Shown here in pieces: positions 45,624-55,936 of a stretch of DNA of 64,000 nt (position 1 is its first letter; each line of letters begins with the position of its first letter). The translations under genes and the position numbers were made by a program. This stretch comes from Pycnococcus provasolii. Lineage: Eukaryota > Chlorophyta > Pseudoscourfieldiophyceae > Pseudoscourfieldiales. The stretch covers positions 248,001 to 312,000 of the forward strand of contig CP150570.1 of the NCBI GenBank assembly GCA_049487715.1, read 5' to 3'. The notes beneath the pieces were generated by a model. The model searched no databases and was not told the origin of the DNA. It saw only the letters and a program-made list of their open reading frames with translations.

Positions 45624-47576
45624 CGTTGACAAAGAGGGAGATAAGAATGGCGACAGACTCTGTGGTGATATCTCTAGTGCCCCCTGCCCGTGGGGGAAAG
45701 GGAAGGGAAGGGAGGGGAAGGGAAGGAGCCTTGTTCTTGTTCAGAGCCTGGGATGGGGAGGGGAAATCTACGACTTATCGTTTCGGATCCACACCAGGCT
45801 CAACATTGAGGCTCCAGGCCTGTTTCTTGGGGATACCTCATCATCAGCTCAGGGGTTTCCTTCCTCGAGGCTCTCCTCTCCTCCTTCCTCTCTTGACTCT
45901 TCCCGGTTCCGCGAGCTGTCTCTCTCCTCCTGTCGTGTCTCTCTCTCCTTCCTCTCGCACAGGTCTCTGCTCCCTCTCGCACAGGTCTCTACGATAGAGT
46001 CCCTTCTTCTTCCTCTTCCCTTGCTCCTCCTCTCATCCGTTGTCTCTCATCACTCATCAGGTCTATCAGGGCTGTACTGAGGAAGAAGGCTTCCACCACC
46101 TAAACCTTTAGGTGCCTGAGGGGGAGGCTGCGATGGTACCTCGTATGTATCGTAGTAGGAAGGCATGCTACCTTATGGGAGCCTCTGTTGGGCTGTGTTG
46201 TGAGCTTGTTCTGGTTCTTCGTCGCACCGCCTTGAGCTCCGGAAGGGCTTCTGGGCTTGGAGAACGAGGCTGCGAGGGCCTTGGGGCGCGTGCTTTGCAG
46301 TGACTTGCAGTGGAGTTCTTACCATGCCCACCACCTCTGATGGAATCTGATGGAATCAGAGCCTGTGTGATTCATCATACGTACAGTACCGGGTAGACTT
46401 GAGGAATGAGGAGGAGGAGGGTTGAAGAGGCGAATGTAATAAGGGCCCCCTTTGGACCTGCGATGCCAGTTGCCACGGCACGCAACGACGTGTGTTCGCG
46501 CAAACCCCAATCGGCCGCAGGATGGCAGGAGCCGACCATCACTCACCGATCGATCGATGACCACAGTGCCCAACCTGCCTAATAGGCGTGGGAAACCAAG
46601 CAAGAAGGCATCAAAATTCCAGGTATCAAGCCCAAGTTGTGGCGGCGCCAAGGCTACTCAAAACGAAGTCAAGGACCCAGAAACAGAACAGGACCCAAGA
46701 ACAACAACAGAGAGAGATGACGAAACGGAAAGAATCCAAAACTCCTTCCAAAACCCCAATCAAAGTCCCGTGAATGTCCCGTGAAGTTGAATACAGTACG
46801 CGTGTAATAATCCCTCCATGCAAAGCTGTATCCCGCCCTGAGATGAAACACACGTTTTAAAATAAGGCGCCCCCGGGAAGGAACGTGCCGCGCCCATGGG
46901 TTAGACGCCCTGAGGGAGCTCCCCCCGGGGAAGGGTGTCTCATCGGACTGTTCCCTCATCGGCGCTCTGCTCTGTCTTTTCTCCGCGCATCATCGGGCAT
47001 CTGCTCGCCGGCATTGCCGTGTGTGTATCACAGCACAGGTACGTCTTCGTTGTTCACTGGCTTCTGTCACTCTCCGGGACTTGCTCGTCTCCGTTGTCGA
47101 GCTTGCTTCGTTCATTCGACAACTGTGAGCGAGCGAGAAAAAAGCCACGCGCAATCTCCACCTGCATCTGGGTCCCTTTACGACACCTGCATGCCGTGAT
47201 GGATGGAGGGGGTTCAGACAGTGCTCTTCAAAGAGGGGGTGTGATTCACAACAGGTAGTCCCTGGGCGGCGGCATCGCCTCGACGTCGCGTCCGTCTCAT
47301 GACGCGCAGCATCTGCGTCGCAACAAACAAACAAACGAGCAGGAGGGGATGGAATGGGGTTTGCACACAAACGCGCACGTCTTCCGCATAGATTGATAGA
47401 AAAACTCTCCCCTCTCCAAGGCGATCATCCAAAACCCATAGATCTGCGATCCACAACAAAAGCAAAACACTGACACACGCAAACACACACACACACCTAC
47501 TACACACTTACTGCAGAACGAAAAAAAGAATAAAAAAGAAGCACACACAACTACACACGCAAATATATAACTAACC
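45624..47576. other. Long intergenic region, no gene recognised
   Basis: About 1.95 kb between psbW (leftward) and the PPI-like gene (rightward). It starts with GGGAA-rich and then CTCTC-rich simple sequence (about 45690-46050). It contains a tandem GATC run near 46547-46558 and a GC-rich stretch near 46868-46940. It ends in an A/CA-rich leader just before 47577. Several short frames exist on both strands but none has a recognisable domain or good coding character. Confidence 0.5.
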
Positions 47577-49874
47577 ATGGTTGCAGCAGCGTCAGCCGCC
47601 GATGTCCTCAAGGGAACAAAATCACCAACACAACAAGCACCTGGAGTGAAGAAAATCTTAACCAAGAAGAACAAAAACGAAATCAAAGCCGCAGCTAACG
47701 GCGGCGGCGATTCGTCTTCGTCCGAAGCTCCTGCACCTGCGCCAGCCTCGGAGGATCCTCTGAACACGACGACGGATCTCACCACGAAGAAAAACTCCAA
47801 GGAGGAGGATGAATCTTCGTCTGACGGACCACCGCCCATCACCAAACAACTCTACGTCGTCCGACTTCCACGTCCGGAGCAGGATCCTGCCGACAAGGAA
47901 AAGGAACTGCAAATCCAGGCACGCATCACGCAACTGGACGGAGAAATTACCTTCATCATGAACGCCATGCGTATTAAGCGTATGAACAAGAGCCGTGCGC
48001 GTGCTACCCTTGGTTCGACGCGAGAGGCTCTGCAGGCGATGTCCGCGCAGATTCGCGCAAAGCAGGAGGACATGAAGCCGTTCACGGACCGCAAGAAGGC
48101 GGAACGTGACGAAGCCATGAACGTCAAGGAGCAGTCGCAGAAAATTCCATTCCGCTCCGAGTCTGAGTTGGACGACGCACTCGCAGCCATGGAGCACAAA
48201 ATCACGCACGAATCCATCCCTCTCTCAGAAGAAAAGGAAATCGTGAAGCGCATCAAGCAGTACAGCAAGCAGCGTGAGGCTATCCGCGAGTACGAGTCTT
48301 CTCGCGAAGCTCTCAAGCTCAACCGGCTTACCGAAGAGGAACGCGATGAGGTGGGTGCCGCCATCGTTCACCTCAAGGCTGACTTGAACAACCTGCGCAA
48401 GCAGGAGGAGGAGTTTAGGACAGCGTTCTTAAAAGCCAAGGAGGAGGACAGCGCTCTCGCCGCTGATTTGGACACGCTCAACGCCGAGCGCGAGGCGGCA
48501 CGCGAGAAGCGCAATTCACTCTACAGCGAGATGAACAAGGTGAAACGCGCGCAGTACGCATCCTCTGGGGAGTACTTTAAGGGATACCGCCGCATCGTCG
48601 AGCAGGTGCGCAAGCTTGCCAAGGCGGGTGACCTCGAAGCGGCTTTGGCAATGTGCCGCGATCAGATGGAGAAGATACACGCCAAGCTGAACACGGACGA
48701 CGCGTACCGCACCGAATACGTCCACGCGATGGAGATGCAGAACCCGCGCAAGCGGCTTACCGCCGCGGAGGCTGAAGTGGACGCCGAGCTTGCCGAGCTG
48801 CAGGACCGTGCCACAAAAGGAGATCCAATTGCCAGGCGCGAGGCGTCCGCACTTCAGCAGAAGCGAAGCCGCGAGGCTGCGCGCGAGGCGGCACGGAAGG
48901 CGGTGGAGGAGGCGAAGGCTGAGGCGAAGGCCAAATTAGAGGCTGACCGAAATGCCAAGGCAGAATCCGAACGAATCCGGCGTGAGGAGGAAGAACGCCG
49001 AGAGGCGGAGAGGCAGGAGGAGGAGGCGAAAGAGGAGGCACGCAAGCGCGAGGAGGCTGCAAAGCAGTTCCAGGAGGAGTCGCGCGCCAAGGCGAAAAAG
49101 ACGGGGTCTAGTTCAGCTGCCAGCGCGGCGATGGATCAGCTCCTCAAGCCGATCGATGTCGAAGCTCTGCCGCTGGAGAAGTTCGTGCTTCCGTCGCACC
49201 TGTCCTCGTCTGGTCCCTCCACCTCTACGTCTGGCGGCGCCGTGCCGATGGCTGCCATCGCCGAGCAGACGAGCGAGGCGATTGCTCAGGAACAGGAGCG
49301 CATGCGGCAGGTGAGCGCCGCGAGCGCGCGCGACAAGCGCGTTGCGGCGGTGGAGAAGAAGAAGGCGCGGCAGACGCGCGAGGCTGAGGAGGTTGAGGCT
49401 CGGCGTGCCAAAAATGCGGAGAAGAACAAGCGAAAGAAGCTTGCCAAGGCGGCGTCGCGCGACAATGTCGCGGCGGCGACGGCTGAGGAGCCAGAGGCTG
49501 CTTCTCAGCGAGTCGAGCAGCCGCCGGCACCCACATCCGACGAGGCTGCCGTAGACGGAGCCGCGGCGGCGGACGGCGGGGCAGCAGAGGCGGGACCCTC
49601 CTCGGAGTCTCCTGAACAGGCGGCACCGCAGATTCGGCGCCGTTTCGTGAAGGGCAAGGGAGTTCGCGTCACGAGGGATAAATCAGGTGGGTCGTCTGAC
49701 AGCCAGATGATGGAGCTCGTGCGGCCGTACCTCGCGATGGCGAGCAACCCATACACGTGGGCGACCATCATCAGCTTCGCACTGGTTCTCATCCTCGCTT
49801 GGTTTGGTGCTTCGGACGACTCAGCACCGCGTGGCAGTCGCCGCCCTGGAGCCGGAGCGTACCGAAGCGCATAA
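47577..49874 (+). CDS. Proton pump interactor / Bfr1-like coiled-coil protein with C-terminal membrane anchor
   Basis: A single-exon frame of 765 residues, starting at ACCATGG (47577). After a low-complexity Ser/Ala/Lys leader, it reads KQLYVVRLPRP (about residue 90) and then a long charged coiled coil. That region includes IPFRSESELDDALAAMEHKI, the HESIPLSEEKEIVKRIKQ hallmark segment and YFKGYRRIVEQVRKLA. This order is that of plant proton pump interactors (regulators of plasma-membrane H+-ATPase) and of the related Bfr1 family. Residues about 380-540 are Ala/Glu/Lys/Arg-rich helix, followed by an Ala-rich linker. A single hydrophobic helix near the C-terminus (TWATIISFALVLILAWF) predicts a tail-anchored protein on ER or plasma membrane. 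The biological role in algae is not established from sequence. Confidence 0.85.
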   Translation: MVAAASAADVLKGTKSPTQQAPGVKKILTKKNKNEIKAAANGGGDSSSSEAPAPAPASEDPLNTTTDLTTKKNSKEEDESSSDGPPPITKQLYVVRLPRPEQDPADKEKELQIQARITQLDGEITFIMNAMRIKRMNKSRARATLGSTREALQAMSAQIRAKQEDMKPFTDRKKAERDEAMNVKEQSQKIPFRSESELDDALAAMEHKITHESIPLSEEKEIVKRIKQYSKQREAIREYESSREALKLNRLTEEERDEVGAAIVHLKADLNNLRKQEEEFRTAFLKAKEEDSALAADLDTLNAEREAAREKRNSLYSEMNKVKRAQYASSGEYFKGYRRIVEQVRKLAKAGDLEAALAMCRDQMEKIHAKLNTDDAYRTEYVHAMEMQNPRKRLTAAEAEVDAELAELQDRATKGDPIARREASALQQKRSREAAREAARKAVEEAKAEAKAKLEADRNAKAESERIRREEEERREAERQEEEAKEEARKREEAAKQFQEESRAKAKKTGSSSAASAAMDQLLKPIDVEALPLEKFVLPSHLSSSGPSTSTSGGAVPMAAIAEQTSEAIAQEQERMRQVSAASARDKRVAAVEKKKARQTREAEEVEARRAKNAEKNKRKKLAKAASRDNVAAATAEEPEAASQRVEQPPAPTSDEAAVDGAAAADGGAAEAGPSSESPEQAAPQIRRRFVKGKGVRVTRDKSGGSSDSQMMELVRPYLAMASNPYTWATIISFALVLILAWFGASDDSAPRGSRRPGAGAYRSA

Positions 49875-50047
49875 GAGAAGATCATTCATGCAAAGCAGAA
49901 TAATGGACTTCTCGGAACACCGGATAGGGTGCCCAAATGATGATGTGAGTAGGGGAGACAGTGAGTGGGAGACATAGAGTGAGAGAGCGTGTGAGTGAGT
50001 GTGTGAGTGTGTGTGTGTGTGAGCGAGCGAGCGAGCGAGAGAGAGAT

Positions 50048-50089
<42 letters not shown>

Positions 50090-50246
50090 TACGTATTATT
50101 TAAAAAGTGTGAAGGGGTGAAGGGTGCAGCACCGCGTCCTTTTCTCTCTTTATTTCTCTTTTCTTTCTTTTTTTTAAATAAAAAATGTGTTCGTTTTTCT
50201 TTGATCATCTTTTCCTTTCTTCAAAGATACAAACTCTTGTTTACAG
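49875..50246. repeat. Convergent intergenic region with GT/GA microsatellites
   Basis: This 372 bp stretch separates two convergent genes. From about 49989 to 50090 it is a nearly pure run of GTGA, GCGA, GA and GT dinucleotide-type repeats. It is followed by T-rich sequence near 50140-50190 that could serve as the 3' UTR for either gene. Confidence 0.8.
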
Positions 50247-53074
50247 CTAATAATCATCACGATCATCATAATCATGACGCCGTCCGCGCGTATTTCCACC
50301 ACCTTTTTTGGAAGAACCTGAGGTCTTGTACCTTTCCTTGCGACTCTTGCGTCGATTTTGCTTGCCGACATAAACGCCACCTTTCACCTTGGTGCCCAAA
50401 CGCGTCTTTTCGATCGTGCCCTGTGACATCGTAAAACCCGCCTGCTCGTAAACGGGGCTGATCCCAGGCATGAGACTCATCGGACGCCATGAGAAGCCCT
50501 GACCTTCGTAGCCGTACACGTCGAGCTCAACGTCGCCGTCGCCATAGCTTGCACGTGCGACGGAAATCCAGCCAACACCAAAAACGGACAGGTCGTGGCT
50601 TGCCGCCAAATTCTCACGATCGTAGAAGTCAACGCGAGAGCGTGATCCACCTTCGCCTTCAAATAACTTGACAGTTCCCCGCGATACAAAGTCGGGCAGC
50701 TGTGCAAGTCGCTGAGAGCGAGGAATCTGCGATGCCAGCTGAGGAACGTTCGCATGCGCCTTTGCCCTCTTTTTCTTGTTTGCATTCCCATCGTTCGCAT
50801 CAGATGGTCGCGGATTGTCGTCGCGCGCGAGCACAGGAGGTGACATGTTCGGCGTTCCTAGATGACGTTCGCGGAACTCCGAGTAGGTCTCGTCAAATTT
50901 GCCCACGTGGCAAGCGAGCGGTCTCACCGCCCACAATGTCAGCACGACGTGTGCATCTCGAAGCGAGCCGTCCTTGCTCACGTTTTCGGGAAGACGTTTC
51001 ACGTGAACCATGCAAAGACCGCCACCTAACGTCAGGCACGCACCCTCCTTTAGCAGCCAGCTGCGTGGTCGCAGCCGGTTCGTTGTCTGCAGCAGCCTGT
51101 ATTCGTCTGGCATGAGGTATCTCGACGGGCTACCCTCCGCCTCCACGCCAGGCGTGTCGAAGACGCGCCACGTCTGGCGTGGGAGCACGCCGTGCGCCGG
51201 GATGGCACCAAGCGTCGTGCCAGCGACGTACGACGCCGTTAGGCCACCAGCCATGGGACTCTGCATCATCTTCGCGACGGCGTCAATCTGCGCAAGCTCT
51301 CGGCCCGTCATGCGAGCGGCGGCAGAGTCTACTTCTGCAGAAGTCTCCTCTTCTCCGTCGTAAAAGTCGCCGTCGACGAATTCCACCATTCCATCAGCAT
51401 TGTTCTCGCTCTCCAGCGCTGCCGCAAGTGCCACCTCCTCCGGACGTGGGTGTCGCTCTTTCGCTTCTGGCTGTTTCCGCTGCTGCGCGAGACTAGCATC
51501 CTTGTGCGCGGCAAATTGCTTGCGCTTGAAGCGCCGGCTCTTGCACGCGTTGAGAAGGCTCGACTTGCCTGCATTTTGCATGCCCACAACCCAAAGCTGC
51601 GACGGTCCTTTCCCCACCTTTTCGTCGATGGACGCCAGCAGGCTGTCAACGCCCTCCATGGTGTACGCGGATGTCAGCTTAATGATGGAAGGCTTGACGG
51701 GAACGCCCGCATCTTCGAGCCGACTTCGCACAAAGTCCAGCATGCGTCCAGATGTCAGAGCTGTGGGCATGAGATCCCACTTGTGCACCGCAACGGCAAG
51801 CGTGGGCGGGTAGCGCCGGTAGACTTCACTGTTATCGCCGCCGCCACCGTCGACGGCATAGTTGCTTGACCACATGCGATAGATGTCTCTCAAACATTTC
51901 CTCGGAAGACTTCCGTCAATGTCTGTGGCATCGAGAACGACGAGCACACACGGCCTTCTTTCGGGCATGTGAATCATTCGCCTAACAATTTCCTTCGCGA
52001 CGTCAAACGAGGGCAGAATTGACTCCGCGTCAGCATTCTTCACTGTTCGGTGATGCACGAGGCTGTAGCATCTTGCACAGACCACCGTGGGCTGAACGTC
52101 AAACTTCTGAAGCATCTCCTTGCGCGATCGCGACGAGCTGTCACGAGGCCGTGCGCTTGGCTCTACCATGGACGTGAGTTGCCTCTCGAGAGCGTCAAGA
52201 TTTTCCGAGTTTTCGAGTAGTTGCATAAGTTCGTCGCCGTCGTCGTCACCCTCTTCGAGCCAGTCGAAGTCGTCCTCCAAGTCCGCGGAGGCATTCATGG
52301 CTGCGCGCAGCGCCTCGGCACGTTCCTCTTCCGAGAGCGCCTCATTCTCCTCGGGAGGAGGGACGTCTTCTCCCGCGATGCCAATGCCTGCGTCGAGGTT
52401 GACGGTGACCCATCCTTCTTCTTGGGAGCCTGGTATCAGAGACGAGGGGTCATCCAACGAGGGGACTTTTGATGATGAGGATGAGGATGGCCCCGTGGTG
52501 TCGTCACCTTCTTCTTCTTCAAGAAATGCCGAGAAGGAGTCACCATCGTCGTCGTCATCCTCGTTGTCGCGTAGGAGTTTGGGAACGACGTAGAATCCAG
52601 GTGCGTTCGGGTTGTCACTTTGCAGAAACACGCCACATCCAGGACACTTTTCCTTTGGCGGTGAAGAAGACTTTTTTTTGGATGACGAGTTATTTTTTGA
52701 CGGCGATGTTGAGGATGAATTTGCTCGACAAGGTGAAAGACGACCACCAAAGTTGCTGCGTGGCAGCGACAGAGATGAGAAGGAGGACTTGGCAGAGATG
52801 CAAGAGTGCTTTGTGGGGAGGCTTTTGTTGTTGCTAGTGCGAAGCAGGAAGTACCCCCCTTCCTAAAGCCGCCATGGAAGCCGCGAGCCAAGGGAAAGGA
52901 GGTGTTGTTATGAAGAACCATAGGGTGGGTCATATAAGAAGGGCAGAGCGGCCGAGAAGAACGACCAAAGGGCGCATAGAGCGGAAGGCCATAGGGGCCA
53001 TGGGTTTTTGTGATAAACTTCCCTGTGAAAGAAGAAGTCTGAGAAGCGTGAACGTTGAAGGGAACGCGCGCCAT
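50247..53074 (-). CDS. Organellar circularly permuted GTPase (YqeH/BPG2-like), first exon uncertain
   Basis: The main frame is open from 52862 (upstream stop 52863-52865) to the stop at 50247, but no ATG lies in its N-terminal part, so at least one 5' exon is needed. An ATG at 53074 in another frame (MARVPFNVHASQ) gives a transit-peptide-like exon. A donor at 52918 with an acceptor before 52808 or 52787 would join in phase; this is tentative. The protein has a zinc finger (CPGCG, later CARC) and then permuted GTPase motifs: G4 as HKWD (about 51777), G1 as NAGKSS (about 51555) and G3 as DTPGVE (about 51150). Family members (bacterial YqeH, plant BPG2/NOA1) act in assembly of small ribosomal subunits in plastids or mitochondria. 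Acidic runs and a C-terminal Arg/Gly tail are extra. Confidence 0.85.
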
Positions 53075-53879
53075 GATAGGAACTAGTCTAGACAAGGACA
53101 AAATGATAAAGACACCTGTCAAGGGGGAAAACGAAAAAGGGTCCCGGGAGGAACAGAACAGGGAATGGCGGCGCAGTTCAGACTTCAGAAAGCTGAGAAT
53201 CCAACAAAAGCGAACCTAACCCCTACTTTTAACCCTCTCCCCTAACCCCGAATTCAAAACGAAACCTTCTTCCTTTACTGGTCGGCTTTTTTCTCCTTCA
53301 TCAGAGCATCCAAAAGCGAACCTAACCCCTACTCTTAACCCTCTCCCCTAACCCCGAATCAAAACCTTCTACTGGTCTGCTTTTCTGTCTGCTTTATTTC
53401 CTTGGCGAGATCTGAACCCCTACTTTCTTCTTTTTCCTCGTCCTCCCTCCCTTTCTTTCCCTCTTCCCGTTCAGTATCATAGGGAAAGTACTAGGTACAG
53501 GGGGTGCTCGTTCTTCGTTGTCAAGTGGTTGTCACGTTGGGGTTGTCACGTTGTAGTAGTAGTTGTGGTTGTCACGTTGCGTCGCGTTTGGAGTTGGCTT
53601 AGTTTCCTAAAAATACTTAAAGTTAAAAGACAACTTCCAGCCACAACTCCCATCTGTTTCATTTCTCACAGTCTCACACTCCAAAGATGAAAGAAAAAAA
53701 AATGAAAGAATGAATGATGTTTACTCTGAAAATGTTATTACCTTAAGCAACTCACACGACTATTTTATGCAACCAACAGGTGTTTGTTTGTTTTTTTTTC
53801 TTTTCGTCGTTTCTTCTCCATCGTCTCCGCCCACCCGTCACACCAACCACTTGCCTTCCCACTTCTGCTATTCACCAAG
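53075..53879. other. Intergenic region with 106-bp direct repeat and telomere-like fragments
   Basis: Between 53205 and about 53400 a unit of about 106 bp is repeated twice. It is built of CCTAACCCC and CCCTAACCCC fragments followed by a C/T-rich part, with small losses in the second copy. From 53521 to 53580 the 12-mer GTTGTCACGTTG occurs three times. No coding potential is seen. The last 100 bp correspond to the 3' flank that is duplicated again at 55023. Confidence 0.7.
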
Positions 53880-54662
53880 TCAGCTCAACTCTCGGTCCTC
53901 TAGTCGTTCACTTGTGAACGACTGCGAGCATATAGGACCACCTGCTGGACCTCCTGTGAGAAAGAACTCCTGCCACGGGAACGGTGGTCCAGTTGTGGTA
54001 GAGTTCTCGAGTTTGATGTGCAATGTCTCCACTGGGCTAAATCCGGTTTGAGAGATACACACGCCAGTGTCGCACGTATCTGAAAACACAGTGCACAAAA
54101 AAAACATGCCTATTCGTGAGGCTGTATTCGCCTGCGTCATGATAAAGCTTGTAGGGCTGTTATATTCAATCGTCGCTCCGGGCTGCAGGATTGGACCATC
54201 AACAACTCCTTGGCTGCACTCCGTGTTATTAAGACTTAGCTCAAACCGTTCAAACGTACTATTGAAAAAGCACGGGGTATGCACGTCTCGCTTCTCCTCA
54301 TCATCAGCTTTCTCATCTGGAAGGTTGCAGTCAACATAATAGTTGTTTTTCGAGTACTTGTTGAACTTCCACGATCCCGGCTTGTACCACTTGTACTGCG
54401 GGTAGTTCGTCCCGCACTCGTATCCATAGTCACCGTAGTACTTTCCTCCGTAGAACTTGTTGGCGTACTTGGGAAACGGCTTCAGCACTTTGTAGTCGTA
54501 CTTGCCACCATAGCCACCATATTTGTTGCCATAGTCGCCGTATTTGCTTCCTCCTCCGTAGTATGGACGCGACTCGTATCCCTCCTCCGCAGATGCTACG
54601 GTCTGCGTGGACGTGACCAGCATCATCGCCGCGGGCACCATGGAGATCGCGCGCATGAGCAT
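53880..54662 (-). CDS. Secreted Gly/Tyr-rich protein, tandem copy 1
   Basis: A frame of 260 residues from the ATG at 54662. A signal peptide (about 24 residues ending TQTVASA) is followed by a Tyr/Gly/Lys-rich segment (repeats such as YGGYGGKYDY and YGGKYYGDYG). A Cys-containing domain follows, with potential N-glycosylation sites (NSTF, NNTE, NSTT) and the conserved phrases ATIEYNSPTSFIM, SDTCDTGVCIS, VETLHIKLEN and LTGGPAGGP. I recognise no family. The composition suggests an extracellular matrix, wall or adhesive protein. The frame continues upstream of the ATG only with non-ATG codons. It is a close paralogue of the gene at 55133-55936. Confidence 0.75.
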   Translation of the reverse strand: MLMRAISMVPAAMMLVTSTQTVASAEEGYESRPYYGGGSKYGDYGNKYGGYGGKYDYKVLKPFPKYANKFYGGKYYGDYGYECGTNYPQYKWYKPGSWKFNKYSKNNYYVDCNLPDEKADDEEKRDVHTPCFFNSTFERFELSLNNTECSQGVVDGPILQPGATIEYNSPTSFIMTQANTASRIGMFFLCTVFSDTCDTGVCISQTGFSPVETLHIKLENSTTTGPPFPWQEFFLTGGPAGGPICSQSFTSERLEDRELS

Positions 54663-54975
54663 CGTGGAGTTGGGAAATGATACGAGCACAGGCGAACAGA
54701 GAAGCAGTCAACCAACTAAAACGACCAGCTAAAAGAGAGGACAGGAAAGCAAGTGTGTGGACAGCCATGACGTTAAAGCCGAACACTACCACATGTATCC
54801 AGTAGTACTCCGAGCATTGGTTCGACAGGGCGCATGCATGAACACGTGCGGCGACATTAGGCGAGGCGAAAGAGAAAGGGCAGGGGGACGAAAGGGGAGG
54901 AAAGGGGAGGGGACGAAGCTCCCAAGGGCCAAACCGATCACGGAACCCAGTGGAGGGGGGCACCCAGGGGGAGGA

Positions 54976-55000
54976 CCCTAACCCTAACCCTAACCCTAAA
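54976..55000. repeat. Interstitial telomere-like repeat 1
   Basis: Four CCCTAA units in a row, ending with CCCTAAA, lie between the two duplicated gene units. Confidence 0.9.
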
Positions 55001-55132
55001 GTTACATAGAAACCCTAACGTAGGTGTTTGTTTGTTTGTTTTTCTTTTCGTCGTTTCTTCTCCATCGTCTCTGCCCACCCGTCACACCAACCACTTGCCT
55101 TCCCACTTCTGCTATTCACCAAGTCAGCTCAC

Positions 55133-55936
55133 CTATTTTTGGGGAGGGGGGCCAATGGGTTCAAACGACTGCGAGCATACAGGACCACCTGCTGGACCTC
55201 CTGTGAGAAAGAACGCCTCCCACGGGAACGCGCCATCGAAAGTGGTAGAGTTCTCGAGTTTGATGTGCAATGTCTCCACTGGCCTAACTCCTTCGGTTCG
55301 AGAGATACACACGCCAGTGTCGCACGTATCTGAAGACACAGTGCACAAAAACGGAGCCCCTGTTGGGAACGCCTCTAAGACACCTATCTGCCTCATGATA
55401 AAGCTTGTAGGGCTGTTATATTCAATCGTCGCTCCGGGCGCCTCTATTGGACCGACATATAGGTCCTCTATTGGACCTTCTTGCTCGCTGCACTCCGTGT
55501 TAACAAGACTTAGATCAAACGGTTGAAACGTACTATTGAAAAAGCACGGGGTATGCACGTCTCGCTTCTCCTCATCATCAGCTTTCTCATCTGGAAGGTT
55601 GCAGTCAACATAATAGTTGTTTTTCGAGTACTTGTTGAACTTCCACGACCCTGGCTTGTACCACTTGTACTGCGGGTAGTTCGTCCCGCACTCGTATCCA
55701 TAGTCACCGTAGTACTTTCCTCCGTAGAACTTGTTCGCGTACTTGGGAAACGGCTTCAGCACTTTGTAGTCGTACTTGCCACCATAGCCACCATATTTGT
55801 TGCCATAGTCGCCGTACTTGCTGCCTCCTCCGTAGTATGGACGCGACTCGTATCCCTCCTCCGCAGATGCTACGGTCTGCGTGGACGTGACCAGCATCAT
55901 CGCCGCGGGCACCATGGAGATCGCGCGCATGAGCAT
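55133..55936 (-). CDS. Secreted Gly/Tyr-rich protein, tandem copy 2
   Basis: A frame of 267 residues from the ATG at 55936, built as copy 1. The signal peptide and the Gly/Tyr-rich segment are identical in protein to copy 1; the few base changes I saw there are silent. The C-terminal domain keeps the Cys framework but differs in whole blocks. Examples are EQEGPIEDLYVGPIEA where copy 1 has QGVVDGPILQ, and RQIGVLEAFPTGAPF where copy 1 has TQANTASRIGMFF. The extreme C-terminus is also replaced. This looks like diversification of surface loops on a constant scaffold. Confidence 0.75.
   Translation of the reverse strand: MLMRAISMVPAAMMLVTSTQTVASAEEGYESRPYYGGGSKYGDYGNKYGGYGGKYDYKVLKPFPKYANKFYGGKYYGDYGYECGTNYPQYKWYKPGSWKFNKYSKNNYYVDCNLPDEKADDEEKRDVHTPCFFNSTFQPFDLSLVNTECSEQEGPIEDLYVGPIEAPGATIEYNSPTSFIMRQIGVLEAFPTGAPFLCTVSSDTCDTGVCISRTEGVRPVETLHIKLENSTTFDGAFPWEAFFLTGGPAGGPVCSQSFEPIGPPPQK

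Noticed and set aside
45624-47576. Short frames at 46112-46303 and 46452-46784 as genes or transposon remnants
   Set aside because: No recognisable domain, no terminal repeats and no target-site duplication were seen.
49989-50090. GT/GA repeat as a CRISPR-like or regulatory array
   Set aside because: It is a simple dinucleotide-type microsatellite without spacers, located between convergent genes.
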